From Mediterraneibacter gnavus ATCC 29149 (GTDB lineage Bacteria > Bacillota > Clostridia > Lachnospirales > Lachnospiraceae), in the NCBI RefSeq assembly GCF_008121495.1, contig NZ_CP043051.1, positions 2,623,001 to 2,687,000 on the forward strand: a DNA stretch of 64,000 bases, written 5' to 3'. Shown here piece after piece: positions 25,217-36,239 of this stretch. Below the pieces are notes generated by a model that was not told where the DNA came from, did no database searches, and saw nothing but the letters and a program-made list of their open reading frames with translations. The stretch's first letter is position 1. Every line of letters starts with the position of its first letter. The position numbers and the translations under genes were made by a program.

Positions 25217-25996
25217 ATGGATTATAGAATAACAGACTATGGTGCAGTCGCAGACGGCACAACAAACAACAGAGCAGCGATTCAGGCGGCAGTGGATGCC
25301 TGTACAGTGGCAGGAGGCGGACGTGTCATTGTCCCGATTGGTCAGTTTTTAAGTGGAACGATCGTATTGAAAAGTAATGTGACACTGTATCTTGAAAGGG
25401 GGGGCAGAGCTGATCAGCAGTCTGCGCAATGTTGTCAAAATATGTTACTTTTCTATGTGGAATATATTGGAAAAAAATTCCGGAGCTGTCAGAGCATCTC
25501 TGGGAAAAGAATATGGAGCAGATTGCAGAAGGGTGGTTTTTAGATCTGCAGGAGTTTTTGGAGGTGTGGCCATCCGTAAAAGGCGGGGGAAATACAAAAC
25601 GCCGCTGGCTGTATATGTATCCGGTCTTCTGGTTCGATGAGCCGAAATCCGTGGAGGTGTGGAAGCGGAAAAAAAACGCCGGAAGCACGGTGCGGACGAA
25701 TTGCAGTTTTATATCCGTAGAAGGTAAGCTCCTATGTTGGTCATCACCAGTCGATTGTGCGGGAAGGTCTTCTCGTGGGGGATCGTTATCAGATGATTTC
25801 TCTGCATGAAAATCTGCTGTTCTCATATTTTGAGACACCGAGGGATCGGGAGCAGGTGAATATCAGCAGAAGACCAGAGCCTTCAGAAGCAACCAAAGAG
25901 TGGGAGGCAGTTGTTCCGGAAAGTCATTTTTACCATTTCCCGGAGGCAAATGGAGAAAATTTTCTGATCATTTTGACTGTTTTTTCTGTGGGATAA
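25217..25996 (+). pseudogene. Second GH28 gene truncated and joined to another decayed gene
   Basis: After GGAGG and ATG 25217 the frame reads MDYRITDYGAVADGTTNNRA and VTLYLERG, a GH28 N-terminus. A run of seven G at 25398-25404 shifts the frame; with one G fewer it would continue as GAELISS and then lose GH28 similarity near 25425. The following 560 bases code for pieces of a different protein in two frames (KKIPELSEHLWEKNMEQI; LYMYPVFWFDEPKSVEVWKR). A second shift sits at an A-run near 25669. The last part (YVGHHQSIVREG, SLHENLLFSYFET, SHFYHFPEANG, stop 25994-25996) faintly resembles L-rhamnose mutarotase-like proteins. It fits a ruined pectin gene cluster. Confidence 0.7.
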
Positions 25997-26055
25997 AGGT
26001 ATACAGCAAAAACAGATTGTATTATACTGTACCTATCAATAAGAGAGAGGATCGT

Positions 26056-27213
26056 ATGATGCAGAAATTAGAATTATATATCCACATTCCGTTTTGCGTA
26101 CAGAAATGTGCCTATTGCGACTTTTTGTCTGCACCGGCAAATGATGCAGCCAAAGCGGAGTATGTGGATGCATTAAAAAAAGAAATACAAAGATACCGCG
26201 AGGTTGCTTCATCTTACCAGGTATCTTCTGTTTTTGTGGGCGGAGGAACTCCGTCCATTTTGTCGTGTGAACAGATGGGTGAGATTTTTAAAATGCTGAG
26301 ACAGGTATTTACCATCGACAGGGATGCGGAGATTACAATCGAAGCAAATCCGGGAACTGTGACGGAAGAAAAACTAGAAGGATGGAAACAGGCGGGAATC
26401 AACAGGATCAGTTTCGGATTACAGTCTGTCAACAATGAGGAACTGAAAATGCTGGGACGAATCCATACGTATGAAGAATTTCGGGAATCCTATGACATGG
26501 CACGGCAGGCAGGATTTGATAATATCAACATTGATCTCATCTCAGCCATTCCCGGACAGACCGTAAAAAGCTGGGAGCACACCCTTCGTACGGTGGCAGA
26601 ATTACATCCGGAGCATATTTCTGCGTACAGTCTGATCATTGAGGAAGGAACCCGATTTTATCAGTGGTATGGAAAAGGACAGACAGATCAGGAGAAATAT
26701 CCGCCTCTTCCGGATGAAGATGCAGAGCGGCAGATGTATGAGCGGACAGAGGGAATTCTGGAAGAATATGGATTTCATCGCTATGAGATTTCCAATTATG
26801 CACGGGAAGGAAAAGAGTGCAGACACAATCTGGGGTATTGGAGCAGAGTAGAGTATTTAGGGATCGGTCTGGGAGCCTCGTCTTTTATTTCCAATACCAG
26901 GTACCATCTTTGTACAGATATGATCTCTTATATAGAAAGAATAGGATCAGGAGAAGATCTGCGGGAAGAAATCGAAGTGCTGACAAAGGAAGATGCCATG
27001 GAAGAATTTATGTTTCTGGGACTTCGAAGAATGCAGGGAATCTCCGGAACCCAGTTTGAGAACTGTTTTGGAAATACGATAGAAGAAATCTACGGAGACG
27101 TGATTGAAAAACTGGAGCAGGAAAAAATGTTAGAAGTGAAAGAGGATAAAATCCGGCTGACAAAAAGAGGGATTGATGTCAGCAATTATGTGTTCTGCGA
27201 ATTTCTGCTGTAG
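26056..27213 (+). CDS. hemW: HemW-type radical SAM protein (heme chaperone family)
   Basis: About 385 residues. The radical SAM cluster motif is HIPFCVQKCAYCDF. VGGGTPS, EANPGTVTEEK, RISFGLQSVN and NINIDLISAIPGQT follow, then a C-terminal HemN domain (FMFLGLRRMQGISG). The CxxxCxxC spacing lacks the extra N-terminal features of oxygen-independent coproporphyrinogen oxidase, so the HemW heme-delivery subfamily is the better call. GAGAGG precedes two adjacent ATGs (26056, 26059). In Firmicutes hemW normally follows lepA directly and precedes hrcA; here both junctions are interrupted. Confidence 0.93.
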   Translation: MMQKLELYIHIPFCVQKCAYCDFLSAPANDAAKAEYVDALKKEIQRYREVASSYQVSSVFVGGGTPSILSCEQMGEIFKMLRQVFTIDRDAEITIEANPGTVTEEKLEGWKQAGINRISFGLQSVNNEELKMLGRIHTYEEFRESYDMARQAGFDNINIDLISAIPGQTVKSWEHTLRTVAELHPEHISAYSLIIEEGTRFYQWYGKGQTDQEKYPPLPDEDAERQMYERTEGILEEYGFHRYEISNYAREGKECRHNLGYWSRVEYLGIGLGASSFISNTRYHLCTDMISYIERIGSGEDLREEIEVLTKEDAMEEFMFLGLRRMQGISGTQFENCFGNTIEEIYGDVIEKLEQEKMLEVKEDKIRLTKRGIDVSNYVFCEFLL

Positions 27214-27279
27214 GAAAAGATTTTGAAGCTTTTAATAATTCAGAAACAAATATCAAACATTGGATAAACAAAAGAGTGC

Positions 27280-27321
27280 TATTCTCATACCATCAAACAA
27301 AGAAAGGCTGGTATGAGAATA
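27280..27321 (+). promoter_or_regulatory. Hairpin presenting the ribosome site of a small membrane protein
   Basis: TATTCTCATACCA (27280-27292) and TGGTATGAGAATA (27309-27321) form a perfect 13-bp stem. The 16-base loop contains AAAGAAAGG, and the last paired base is the A of the start codon at 27321. Such a stem should affect initiation at that ATG. Confidence 0.5.
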
Positions 27322-27500
27322 TGAAAGAAAAGAACAAGGCAGGCAGAGTGTCCAAAAAGACGATAGCTACAGTATTGATTGCAATGATTGGTACAGTTGG
27401 AATCGGGATGTGCATGAGTATTGCATGGAGTTATGCAGCACCAGAGATTGCAAAGGAGTTGTGGATTTACTTTGTCTCATTTAATTTATCAAATCTTTAA
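27321..27500 (+). CDS. Small single-pass membrane protein (59 aa)
   Basis: No family recognised. The product has a basic N-terminus (MKEKNKAGRVSKKTIATVLI) and one hydrophobic helix (AMIGTVGIGMCMSIAWSYAA), then a short amphipathic end. It could be an uncleaved membrane peptide or a cleaved export signal with AWSYAA as the site. It lies between hemW and a two-component system and is followed by a terminator. The start codon is at the base of a 13-bp hairpin. A role linked to the adjacent sensor kinase is possible but only inferred from position. Confidence 0.55.
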   Translation: MKEKNKAGRVSKKTIATVLIAMIGTVGIGMCMSIAWSYAAPEIAKELWIYFVSFNLSNL

Positions 27501-27518
27501 AATAAAAGAGTCAGAAAC

Positions 27519-27559
27519 AGGTGCGTCAGAAGAAAAAATTGACCGCACCTTGTTTTTTG
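27519..27559 (+). terminator. Terminator after the small membrane protein
   Basis: AGGTGCG (27519-27525) pairs with CGCACCT (27544-27550), extended by TCA/TGA around a bulged C, followed by TGTTTTTTG. A likely promoter for the response regulator, TTGTTT (27551-27556) with CATAAT 17 bases later, begins in its T-run. Confidence 0.7.
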
Positions 27560-27663
27560 TTTACAATTTGTACATAATTCACAAACAAAACGAAAACAAA
27601 AATGTGTTAGGATCGTCCTGTATTTTAGGAAAATGGGAAGAGATACAAAAGGAGAAGATAAAA

Positions 27664-28335
27664 ATGATTCGTATACTTGTAGTGGAAGATGATGAAAAAT
27701 TAAATCAGATTGTATGTACCTATCTGAATGACAGTGGTTTTCAGGCGAAGGGGTGTCTGTCGGCAGCTGCGGCATATGAGGAAATGTATCATACGGTGTA
27801 CCAGCTGATTATTTCTGATATTATGATGCCGGAGATTGACGGGTTTGAGTTTGCCGGGACAGTTCGCCGGATAAATGAGACGATTCCGATCCTGTTTATG
27901 TCGGCAAAAGATGATCTGCCTTCCAAGCGGAAAGGGTTTCAGCTCGGGATCGACGACTATATGGTAAAGCCGATAGAACTGGATGAACTGCTTCTTCGTG
28001 TAAGGGCATTGCTTCGCAGGGCAAATATAGAGATGGAAAGAAAAATTACGGTGGGAAATCTGATACTGGATGCGGATGCTATGAGTGCAGAAATTGACGG
28101 AGAAGAGATCAGTCTTACTACAAGAGAATTTAATATTATTTACAAGCTTTTGTCTTATCCGAAAAAAACGTTTTCCAGAGCGCAGCTCATGGACGAGTTC
28201 TGGGGTGTGGAGACAGATACCAGTCTGAGGGCTGTGGATGTTTATGTTACAAAACTCAGAGATAAACTGTCAGCCTGTGACGGATTTAAGATTGTGACAG
28301 TCCGCGGGCTTGGATACAAGGTGGTGCTGCAATGA
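27664..28335 (+). CDS. OmpR-family response regulator
   Basis: 223 residues: an N-terminal receiver (ILVVEDD acidic pocket, phosphoacceptor near Asp52 in SDIMMPEIDG, switch Ser in LFMSAKDD, conserved Lys in MVKPIEL) and a C-terminal winged helix (ISLTTREFNIIYKLLSYPKK; VDVYVTKLRDKL; VRGLGYKVV). AAAAGGAG precedes ATG 27664; longer in-frame starts have none. It overlaps the kinase gene by 4 bases. Together they form a two-component system placed between hemW and hrcA. The stimulus is unknown. Confidence 0.95.
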   Translation: MIRILVVEDDEKLNQIVCTYLNDSGFQAKGCLSAAAAYEEMYHTVYQLIISDIMMPEIDGFEFAGTVRRINETIPILFMSAKDDLPSKRKGFQLGIDDYMVKPIELDELLLRVRALLRRANIEMERKITVGNLILDADAMSAEIDGEEISLTTREFNIIYKLLSYPKKTFSRAQLMDEFWGVETDTSLRAVDVYVTKLRDKLSACDGFKIVTVRGLGYKVVLQ

Positions 28336-29417
28336 AAGAACGAGAGGAACAAAGGGGAAAAGTAAAGCAAAGTTTATTTCCGGTTTCTTTATTTGGAATC
28401 TATATTGGGGTTCTGTTTCTGATGTCGGGGATACATACCGGACTGATCGTGTTTATGAATTCGGCAGGCTGGAATAAAGCGGTGATGACCGTGGTGCCGA
28501 TGTGTTACTGGGGAATGGTTGCCATGGGACTGACGCTGTTTACCAGATGGAAGGTAAAAAGAACCTACGAAGAACCACTGTATAAAATGGCAGAGGCTAC
28601 CAGAAAAGTGGCGAACGGAGATTTTTCCGTCTATGTACCTACATTTCATACAATGGAGAAACGGGATTATCTGGATGTCATGATTCTGGATTTTAATAAG
28701 ATGGTGGAAGAACTAGGGAGCATTGAAACGCTGAAAACAGATTTTGTGTCAAATGTTTCTCATGAGATGAAAACACCGCTTTCTATTATTAAAAATTATG
28801 CGGAACTTTTGCAGAGGGATGCGTTGTCGGAGGAACAGCGCAGAGAATATGGGGAAGCCATTGAAAATACAGCAACGCGCCTGTCTGATCTGATCAGCAA
28901 TATTTTAAAGCTGAATAAGCTGGAAAACCAGAAAATACAGCCGGAGGCAGAAGTGTATGATGTGTGCAGACAGTTATGTGACTGCATTCTGCAATATGAA
29001 TCTGCCTGGGAGAAAAAAGAGATCGAGATGGAAGTAGAAATGGAGGATCGGGCAGAAATTTATGCGGATCAGGATCTGATGGAACTGGTGTGGAATAATC
29101 TGTTGTCTAATGCGGTCAAGTTTACCGAGCTGGGTGGTGTGATCACGGTTCGTCAGCTGTCGGATGAGCAGGGGGTGACAATTTCTGTATCGGATACCGG
29201 CTGTGGTATGAGCAAAAATACCATGAAACATATATTTGATAAATTTTATCAGGGAGACACATCTCATTCCAAAGAGGGAAACGGACTGGGGATGGCAATG
29301 GTAAAACGGGTGCTGGAGCTTATGGATGGGGAGATTCAGGTCTTAAGCGAAGAAAAACAGGGCAGTACGTTTATTGTGACACTGCCCATGGCGGGAAAGG
29401 AGTTTGGTCAGTTATGA
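28332..29417 (+). CDS. Membrane sensor histidine kinase
   Basis: 361 residues. Two membrane helices (SLFGIYIGVLFLMSGI and AVMTVVPMCYWGMVAMGLTL) are separated by only a short loop, so sensing is probably within the membrane rather than by an external domain. A HAMP-like stretch precedes the phosphoacceptor His near residue 143 (VSNVSHEMKTPLSIIKN). The ATPase domain has LVWNNLLSNAVKFT, DTGCGM and GNGLGMAMVKRVLEL. Translation is coupled to the regulator upstream and to the membrane protein downstream (ATGA overlaps). Confidence 0.94.
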   Translation: MKEREEQRGKVKQSLFPVSLFGIYIGVLFLMSGIHTGLIVFMNSAGWNKAVMTVVPMCYWGMVAMGLTLFTRWKVKRTYEEPLYKMAEATRKVANGDFSVYVPTFHTMEKRDYLDVMILDFNKMVEELGSIETLKTDFVSNVSHEMKTPLSIIKNYAELLQRDALSEEQRREYGEAIENTATRLSDLISNILKLNKLENQKIQPEAEVYDVCRQLCDCILQYESAWEKKEIEMEVEMEDRAEIYADQDLMELVWNNLLSNAVKFTELGGVITVRQLSDEQGVTISVSDTGCGMSKNTMKHIFDKFYQGDTSHSKEGNGLGMAMVKRVLELMDGEIQVLSEEKQGSTFIVTLPMAGKEFGQL

Positions 29418-29968
29418 AAAAGACAGAAAAGCCACAGAGAAATTTTGTGGCATATGAATATAAAGAAGTGAGTGCAAACAGCAGTCAGGCCTCCTTTTTG
29501 TTAGATGGATATGAGAATTTTGGGTGGGAACCGAATGACAATCTGCCGCAGAGCAGCCAGAGTCGTCATCCGGGGGCGGAGAAGATGATGACTCTGCGAT
29601 TGAAACGTGATCGGAAAATTGTAAATAAAACGGAGCTTACAAGGCTGCAGCGAAACTTTGAAGCCTGTGTCCGGGAAATTCAGTCGCTGGAAAACAGTAA
29701 GACATCGAAAGCGACAATATGGGCGCTGGCAGCAGGAGTGATCGGAACTGCTTTTATTGCATGTTCTACGTTTGCGGTGACAGCAGTTCCGCCGAAAATC
29801 CTTTTGTGTATTATTTTTGCGATTCCCGGATTTCTGGGATGGATCCTGCCGTATTTCCTTTATAAGAAAATTGTGAGAAACCAGACGGAAAAACTGACGC
29901 CGATGATCGAAGCGAAGTATGATGAGATTTATGAGATTTGCGAAAAAGGAAATAAGCTGTTGTATTAG
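29414..29968 (+). CDS. Unknown two-helix membrane protein in the kinase operon
   Basis: 184 residues, no family recognised. A polar N-terminal half of about 100 residues (MKKTEKPQRNFVAYEYKEVS; ELTRLQRNFEACVREIQSLE as a coiled-coil-like helix) is followed by two membrane helices (IWALAAGVIGTAFIACSTFA and ILLCIIFAIPGFLGWILPYF). A charged cytoplasmic tail ends the protein. The start overlaps the kinase stop by 4 bases, so it is part of the same unit and may be the target or modulator of the sensor, by inference. Confidence 0.8.
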   Translation: MKKTEKPQRNFVAYEYKEVSANSSQASFLLDGYENFGWEPNDNLPQSSQSRHPGAEKMMTLRLKRDRKIVNKTELTRLQRNFEACVREIQSLENSKTSKATIWALAAGVIGTAFIACSTFAVTAVPPKILLCIIFAIPGFLGWILPYFLYKKIVRNQTEKLTPMIEAKYDEIYEICEKGNKLLY

Positions 29969-30042
29969 AAGTGAAAAAAGTACAGGGTTATAAATTGGAA
30001 ACAAGGGGAAATATAAAAAGTATAAAGAATATATAAACATGG

Positions 30043-30113
30043 TTGACAAATACAGACCATGGTGCTATCTTAATATACGGAAGGTGTTAGCACTCAAAAC
30101 AAAGGAGTGCTAA
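30043..30113 (+). promoter_or_regulatory. Heat-shock promoter with CIRCE element
   Basis: TTGACA (30043-30048) and TATCTT (30066-30071), 17 bases apart, form a sigma-A-type promoter. TTAGCACTC (30087-30095), nine bases, and GAGTGCTAA (30105-30113) make a perfect CIRCE operator in the 5' leader. HrcA, the first gene of the operon, binds CIRCE and represses until heat shock titrates GroE. Confidence 0.97.
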
Positions 30114-30148
30114 TAAGAAAAACCTCAGGTGAGAGAAAGGAAGGTCTG

Positions 30149-31198
30149 ATGGGATTGAATACAGAACTTGGCGAGCGTAAGCTCACGATTTTAAAAGCGA
30201 TTATCCAAAACTATCTGGAGACCGGAGAGCCTGTTGGTTCCCGAACACTTTCCAAATACACGGATTTGAATTTGAGTTCTGCGACGATACGCAACGAGAT
30301 GGCTGATCTGGAGGATCTGGGATACATTTTCCAGCCGCACACTTCGGCAGGAAGGATTCCTTCCGACAAAGGCTACCGCTTATATGTGGATATGCTGATG
30401 GAGGAGAAGGAGCACGAGATTACAGAGTTGCGTAACACGATGCTTGAAAAATCCGATAAAGTGGATCAGGTGCTGAAGCAGGCTGCGAAAGTGCTTGCTG
30501 TGAATACCAATTATGCAACGATGGTTTCCGCTCCTGTGAACAGCCGGAACACATTGAAGTTCATTCAGCTTTCACAGGTGGATCAGGAACAGATTGTGGC
30601 AGTGATCGTGATGAATGGAAACGTGATCAAGAACAAGATCATACAGGTTGGTGAGGTGCTTGCCAGTGAGACGCTTCTGAAGCTGAATATGCTTTTGAAT
30701 ACAACACTCAACGGCATGTCGATCGAACAGATCAATCTTGGTCTGATCGCACGATTGAAGGAGCAGGCAGGAATCCACAGCCGGGTGATCAGTGATGTGC
30801 TGGATGCCGTGGCGGAGATTATTCATGTAGATGATGATATGGAGATCTACACGAGTGGTGCGACGAACATTTTCAAATATCCGGAGCTGAGCGATAAGCA
30901 GAGTGCTCAGGAGATTATCAGTGCATTTGAAGAGAAGCAGCAGCTGGCGGATCTGGTGACAGAGACACTGGCAAGTGAAGAAAATCACGGGATTCAGGTC
31001 TACATTGGGGATGAGACTCCGGTCAAGACAATGAAAGACTGCAGCGTCGTAACAGCAACCTACGAATTGGGAGAAGGCATGAAAGGTACGATCGGTATCA
31101 TCGGTCCCAAGCGTATGGATTACGAACATGTCATGAAGACGCTGAAAACTCTGCAGAGCGAGTTGGATGCAATTTATTATAAAGACCCGGAAGAATAG
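30149..31198 (+). CDS. hrcA: Heat-inducible transcription repressor HrcA
   Basis: 349 residues. A winged helix at the N-terminus (LNLSSATIRNEMADLEDLGY, PHTSAGRIPSDKGYRLYVD) and the GAF-like inserted dimerisation region are typical. It represses its own operon through the CIRCE site 36 bases upstream and depends on GroEL for folding, which is how temperature is sensed. AAGGAAGG precedes ATG 30149; the in-frame start at 30107 lies inside CIRCE and is rejected. First gene of hrcA-grpE-dnaK-dnaJ. Confidence 0.97.
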   Translation: MGLNTELGERKLTILKAIIQNYLETGEPVGSRTLSKYTDLNLSSATIRNEMADLEDLGYIFQPHTSAGRIPSDKGYRLYVDMLMEEKEHEITELRNTMLEKSDKVDQVLKQAAKVLAVNTNYATMVSAPVNSRNTLKFIQLSQVDQEQIVAVIVMNGNVIKNKIIQVGEVLASETLLKLNMLLNTTLNGMSIEQINLGLIARLKEQAGIHSRVISDVLDAVAEIIHVDDDMEIYTSGATNIFKYPELSDKQSAQEIISAFEEKQQLADLVTETLASEENHGIQVYIGDETPVKTMKDCSVVTATYELGEGMKGTIGIIGPKRMDYEHVMKTLKTLQSELDAIYYKDPEE

Positions 31199-31212
31199 GA
31201 AGGTGATTGCTG

Positions 31213-33739
<2,527 letters not shown>

Positions 33740-33772
33740 GAGATCAATCTGACGGGAGAGAGCACTCTTTTT

Positions 33773-33806
33773 CCGGAGTCTGGAAGGCATGTCTTTCAGG
33801 CTCCGG
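33773..33806 (+). promoter_or_regulatory. Strong dnaK-dnaJ intergenic hairpin
   Basis: CCGGAGTCTGGAAG (33773-33786) pairs over its full 14 bases, including two G-U pairs, with CTTTCAGGCTCCGG (33793-33806) around a 6-base loop. There is no T-run afterwards, so it is not a standard terminator. It may be an mRNA stabiliser or processing site that sets DnaJ below DnaK. Confidence 0.5.
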
Positions 33807-33863
33807 CGGTGTGCCCTCGCCTGTTTGGTTATGAGTTGGATCAAGGATGAAAGGTAGATTATT

Positions 33864-35063
33864 ATGGCGGAGTCAAAAAGAGATTATTACGAGGTGCTTG
33901 GTGTAAGCAAGGATGCTGACGATGCTGCGATCAAAAAGGCGTATCGTGCACTGGCGAAGAAGTACCATCCGGATATGAATCCGGGCGATGCCGAAGCAGA
34001 AAAGAAATTCAAAGAAGCATCCGAAGCCTATGCGGTACTGAGTGATGCTGAAAAACGTCGTCAGTACGACCAGTTCGGTCATGCTGCGTTTGAAGGCGGC
34101 GCAGGCGGTGCTGGCGGATTTGGAGGCTTTGACTTCAACGGCGCAGATTTTGGAGATATTTTCGGAGACATTTTCGGCGATTTGTTTGGCGGCGGCGGAA
34201 GAAGAGGCGGTCGTGCGAACAATGGCCCGATGAAAGGCGCGAATATTCGAAAGAGCATCCGTATTACATTTGAGGAAGCTGTGTTTGGCTGCAAGAAAGA
34301 ACTGGAAGTGATTTTAAAAGATCCATGTACGACATGTGGAGGAACAGGTGCAAAACCGGGGACTTCTCCGGAGACGTGTCCGAAGTGTGGAGGAAAAGGT
34401 CAGGTTGTCTATACGAGTCAGTCTTTCTTCGGAACGGTACAGAACGTCCAGACCTGTCCGAACTGTGGTGGTTCCGGTAAGGTGATCAAGGAAAAATGTA
34501 CATCCTGCTCCGGAACAGGATACACTTCAAGTAAGAAGAAGATTGAAGTGACCATTCCTGCAGGAATTGACAACGGACAGAGTGTACGCATCCGCGAAAA
34601 AGGAGAGCCGGGTACAAACGGAGGTCCGAGAGGAGATCTTCTGGTCGAGGTGAACGTATCCAGACATCCGATCTTCCAGCGTCAGGATATGCACATTTTC
34701 TCAACAGTGCCGATTTCATTTGCACAGGCAGCACTCGGTGGAGATGTGAAGATTCAGACTGTGGACGGAGCGGTGATCTACAATGTTAAGCCAGGTACAA
34801 AGACCGATACAAAGGTACGATTAAAAGGCAAGGGAGTCCCGTCCCTGAGAAATTCCGCAGTGCGTGGAGATCACTATGTGACACTGGTGATCCAGACGCC
34901 GGAAAAACTCAGTGCAGAGGCAAAAGAGGCACTGCGCAGATTTGATGAACTGAGTGGAAACTCACTGCATCAAAATGACAGTAATCCGGAAAAAAGCGAG
35001 AAAAAAACCAAAAGAAAAGGTTTCATGGATAAAGTAAAAGAAGCCTTTGAAGGGGAAGATTAA
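33864..35063 (+). CDS. dnaJ: Chaperone DnaJ (Hsp40)
   Basis: 399 residues. J domain (residues 5-70) with the HPD motif in [12 protein letters not shown] Gly/Phe-rich linker follows, then four CxxCxGxG-type zinc repeats ([29 protein letters not shown]) and the C-terminal substrate domains. It delivers clients to DnaK and stimulates its ATPase. Last gene of the hrcA operon, 124 bases after dnaK; AAAGG precedes ATG 33864. The zinc repeats are complete (class I). Confidence 0.97.
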   Translation: MAESKRDYYEVLGVSKDADDAAIKKAYRALAKKYHPDMNPGDAEAEKKFKEASEAYAVLSDAEKRRQYDQFGHAAFEGGAGGAGGFGGFDFNGADFGDIFGDIFGDLFGGGGRRGGRANNGPMKGANIRKSIRITFEEAVFGCKKELEVILKDPCTTCGGTGAKPGTSPETCPKCGGKGQVVYTSQSFFGTVQNVQTCPNCGGSGKVIKEKCTSCSGTGYTSSKKKIEVTIPAGIDNGQSVRIREKGEPGTNGGPRGDLLVEVNVSRHPIFQRQDMHIFSTVPISFAQAALGGDVKIQTVDGAVIYNVKPGTKTDTKVRLKGKGVPSLRNSAVRGDHYVTLVIQTPEKLSAEAKEALRRFDELSGNSLHQNDSNPEKSEKKTKRKGFMDKVKEAFEGED

Positions 35064-35081
35064 AATTCAGAATGAAGCCAG

Positions 35082-35120
35082 GCAGAGACAGTCTCATAGA
35101 GAGGCTGTCTCTGCTTGTTT
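35082..35120. terminator. Terminator at the end of the dnaJ operon
   Basis: GCAGAGACAG (35082-35091) and CTGTCTCTGC (35105-35114) form a perfect 10-bp stem followed by TTGTTT. It overlaps the stop codon of the convergent debranching-enzyme fragment (35094). Confidence 0.8.
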
Positions 35121-36239
35121 CATGCCTGCAAATACGATAACAGATCGCTCTCCCAGCAAAACAGTCTGTCCTGCAGTCGGCATATCGTTCCCGGAAAATG
35201 TCTGATGCAGCAAGTCCCCGGTATTGACTGCAATCTTCCAGACATAACCGTTTGGAAGGGATGGGAGCACAAGTTGTTTTGCAATCCAGTGTGCGTTGAC
35301 CGCAAGAAATACAAGATCTTCCTGTCCGGTCTTTTCATCAAATCCTGAGAACATCACGCAGGCAGTGTGAGAATCTGAGGAAGGAACAGGCGGCTCTGGG
35401 GTAAGTCTGTGGCTGCTCATGGAAGGGTATGAGGTGTAGCTCGGCTCCAGATCTCTGCGGATGGATGGGTGCTGTTTACGAAATGCGATCATATATTGAA
35501 AGAACGCAAACAGGGCCTGATTTTTGGACAGCAGACTCCAGTCCAGCCAGGAGATTTCGTTATCCTGACAGTATGGATTGTTGTTGCCAAATCGTGTATC
35601 TGCAAATTCATCTCCGGATAAAAACATTGGTGTACCACGGCTGCACATCAGCAGTGCACAGGCATTTTGCATCATTTTCAGCCGCAGGCGGAGGATTTCG
35701 GGATTGGAAGTTTCTCCTTCTTCTCCGCAGTTCCAACTGTGGTTGTCATCACAGCCGTCGGTATTGTTCCAGCCGTTTGCCTCGTTATGCTTCTGGTTAT
35801 AGCTGTATAGATCGCACAGTGTAAATCCGTCATGACAGGTCAGAAAATTGACGGAAGCATTTTCCCCCCCGCGGTACTGCGGATTGTATAAATCCGGGGA
35901 GCCAAAGATCCGTTTCAGAGCAGTCTCATGAAGTCCGTCATCCCCTTTTAGAAAACGCCACATGTCATCCCGGTAGCGTCCGTTCCATTCGGCCCAGCGT
36001 CTCCGGGACGGAAAGGAGCCAACCTGATAGAGTCCGCCCGCATTCCATGCTTCGGCAATGAGTTTTACATTCCCAAGGATCGGATCAAAGGCAAGGCTCT
36101 GCAGAAGGGGCGGCTGACTCATTGGAGAGCCGTCTTCATTTCTTCCGAGAATGGAAGCCAGGTCAAAACGGAAACCGTCTACCCGGTAGTCAGTGACCCA
36201 ATAGCGCAGACAGTCTAAAAATAATTTAACGGGTGAAAA
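35094..36239 (-). pseudogene. glgX: Glycogen debranching enzyme, N-terminal half missing
   Basis: GH13 GlgX/isoamylase-type enzyme fragment. Similarity starts suddenly at SPVKLFLDCLRYWVTDYRVD. The nucleophile segment DGFRFDLAS, the acid/base segment LIAEAWN and the stabiliser segment TCHDGFTL are present, as is the C-terminal beta domain. The CBM48 domain, the first barrel strands and conserved region I (the DVVYNH block) are absent, about 300 residues. The frame extends to an ATG at 36380, but that lies in the neighbouring gene in another frame and has no ribosome site. A deletion or recombination has joined it to the surface-protein gene. Activity is not expected. Confidence 0.8.
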
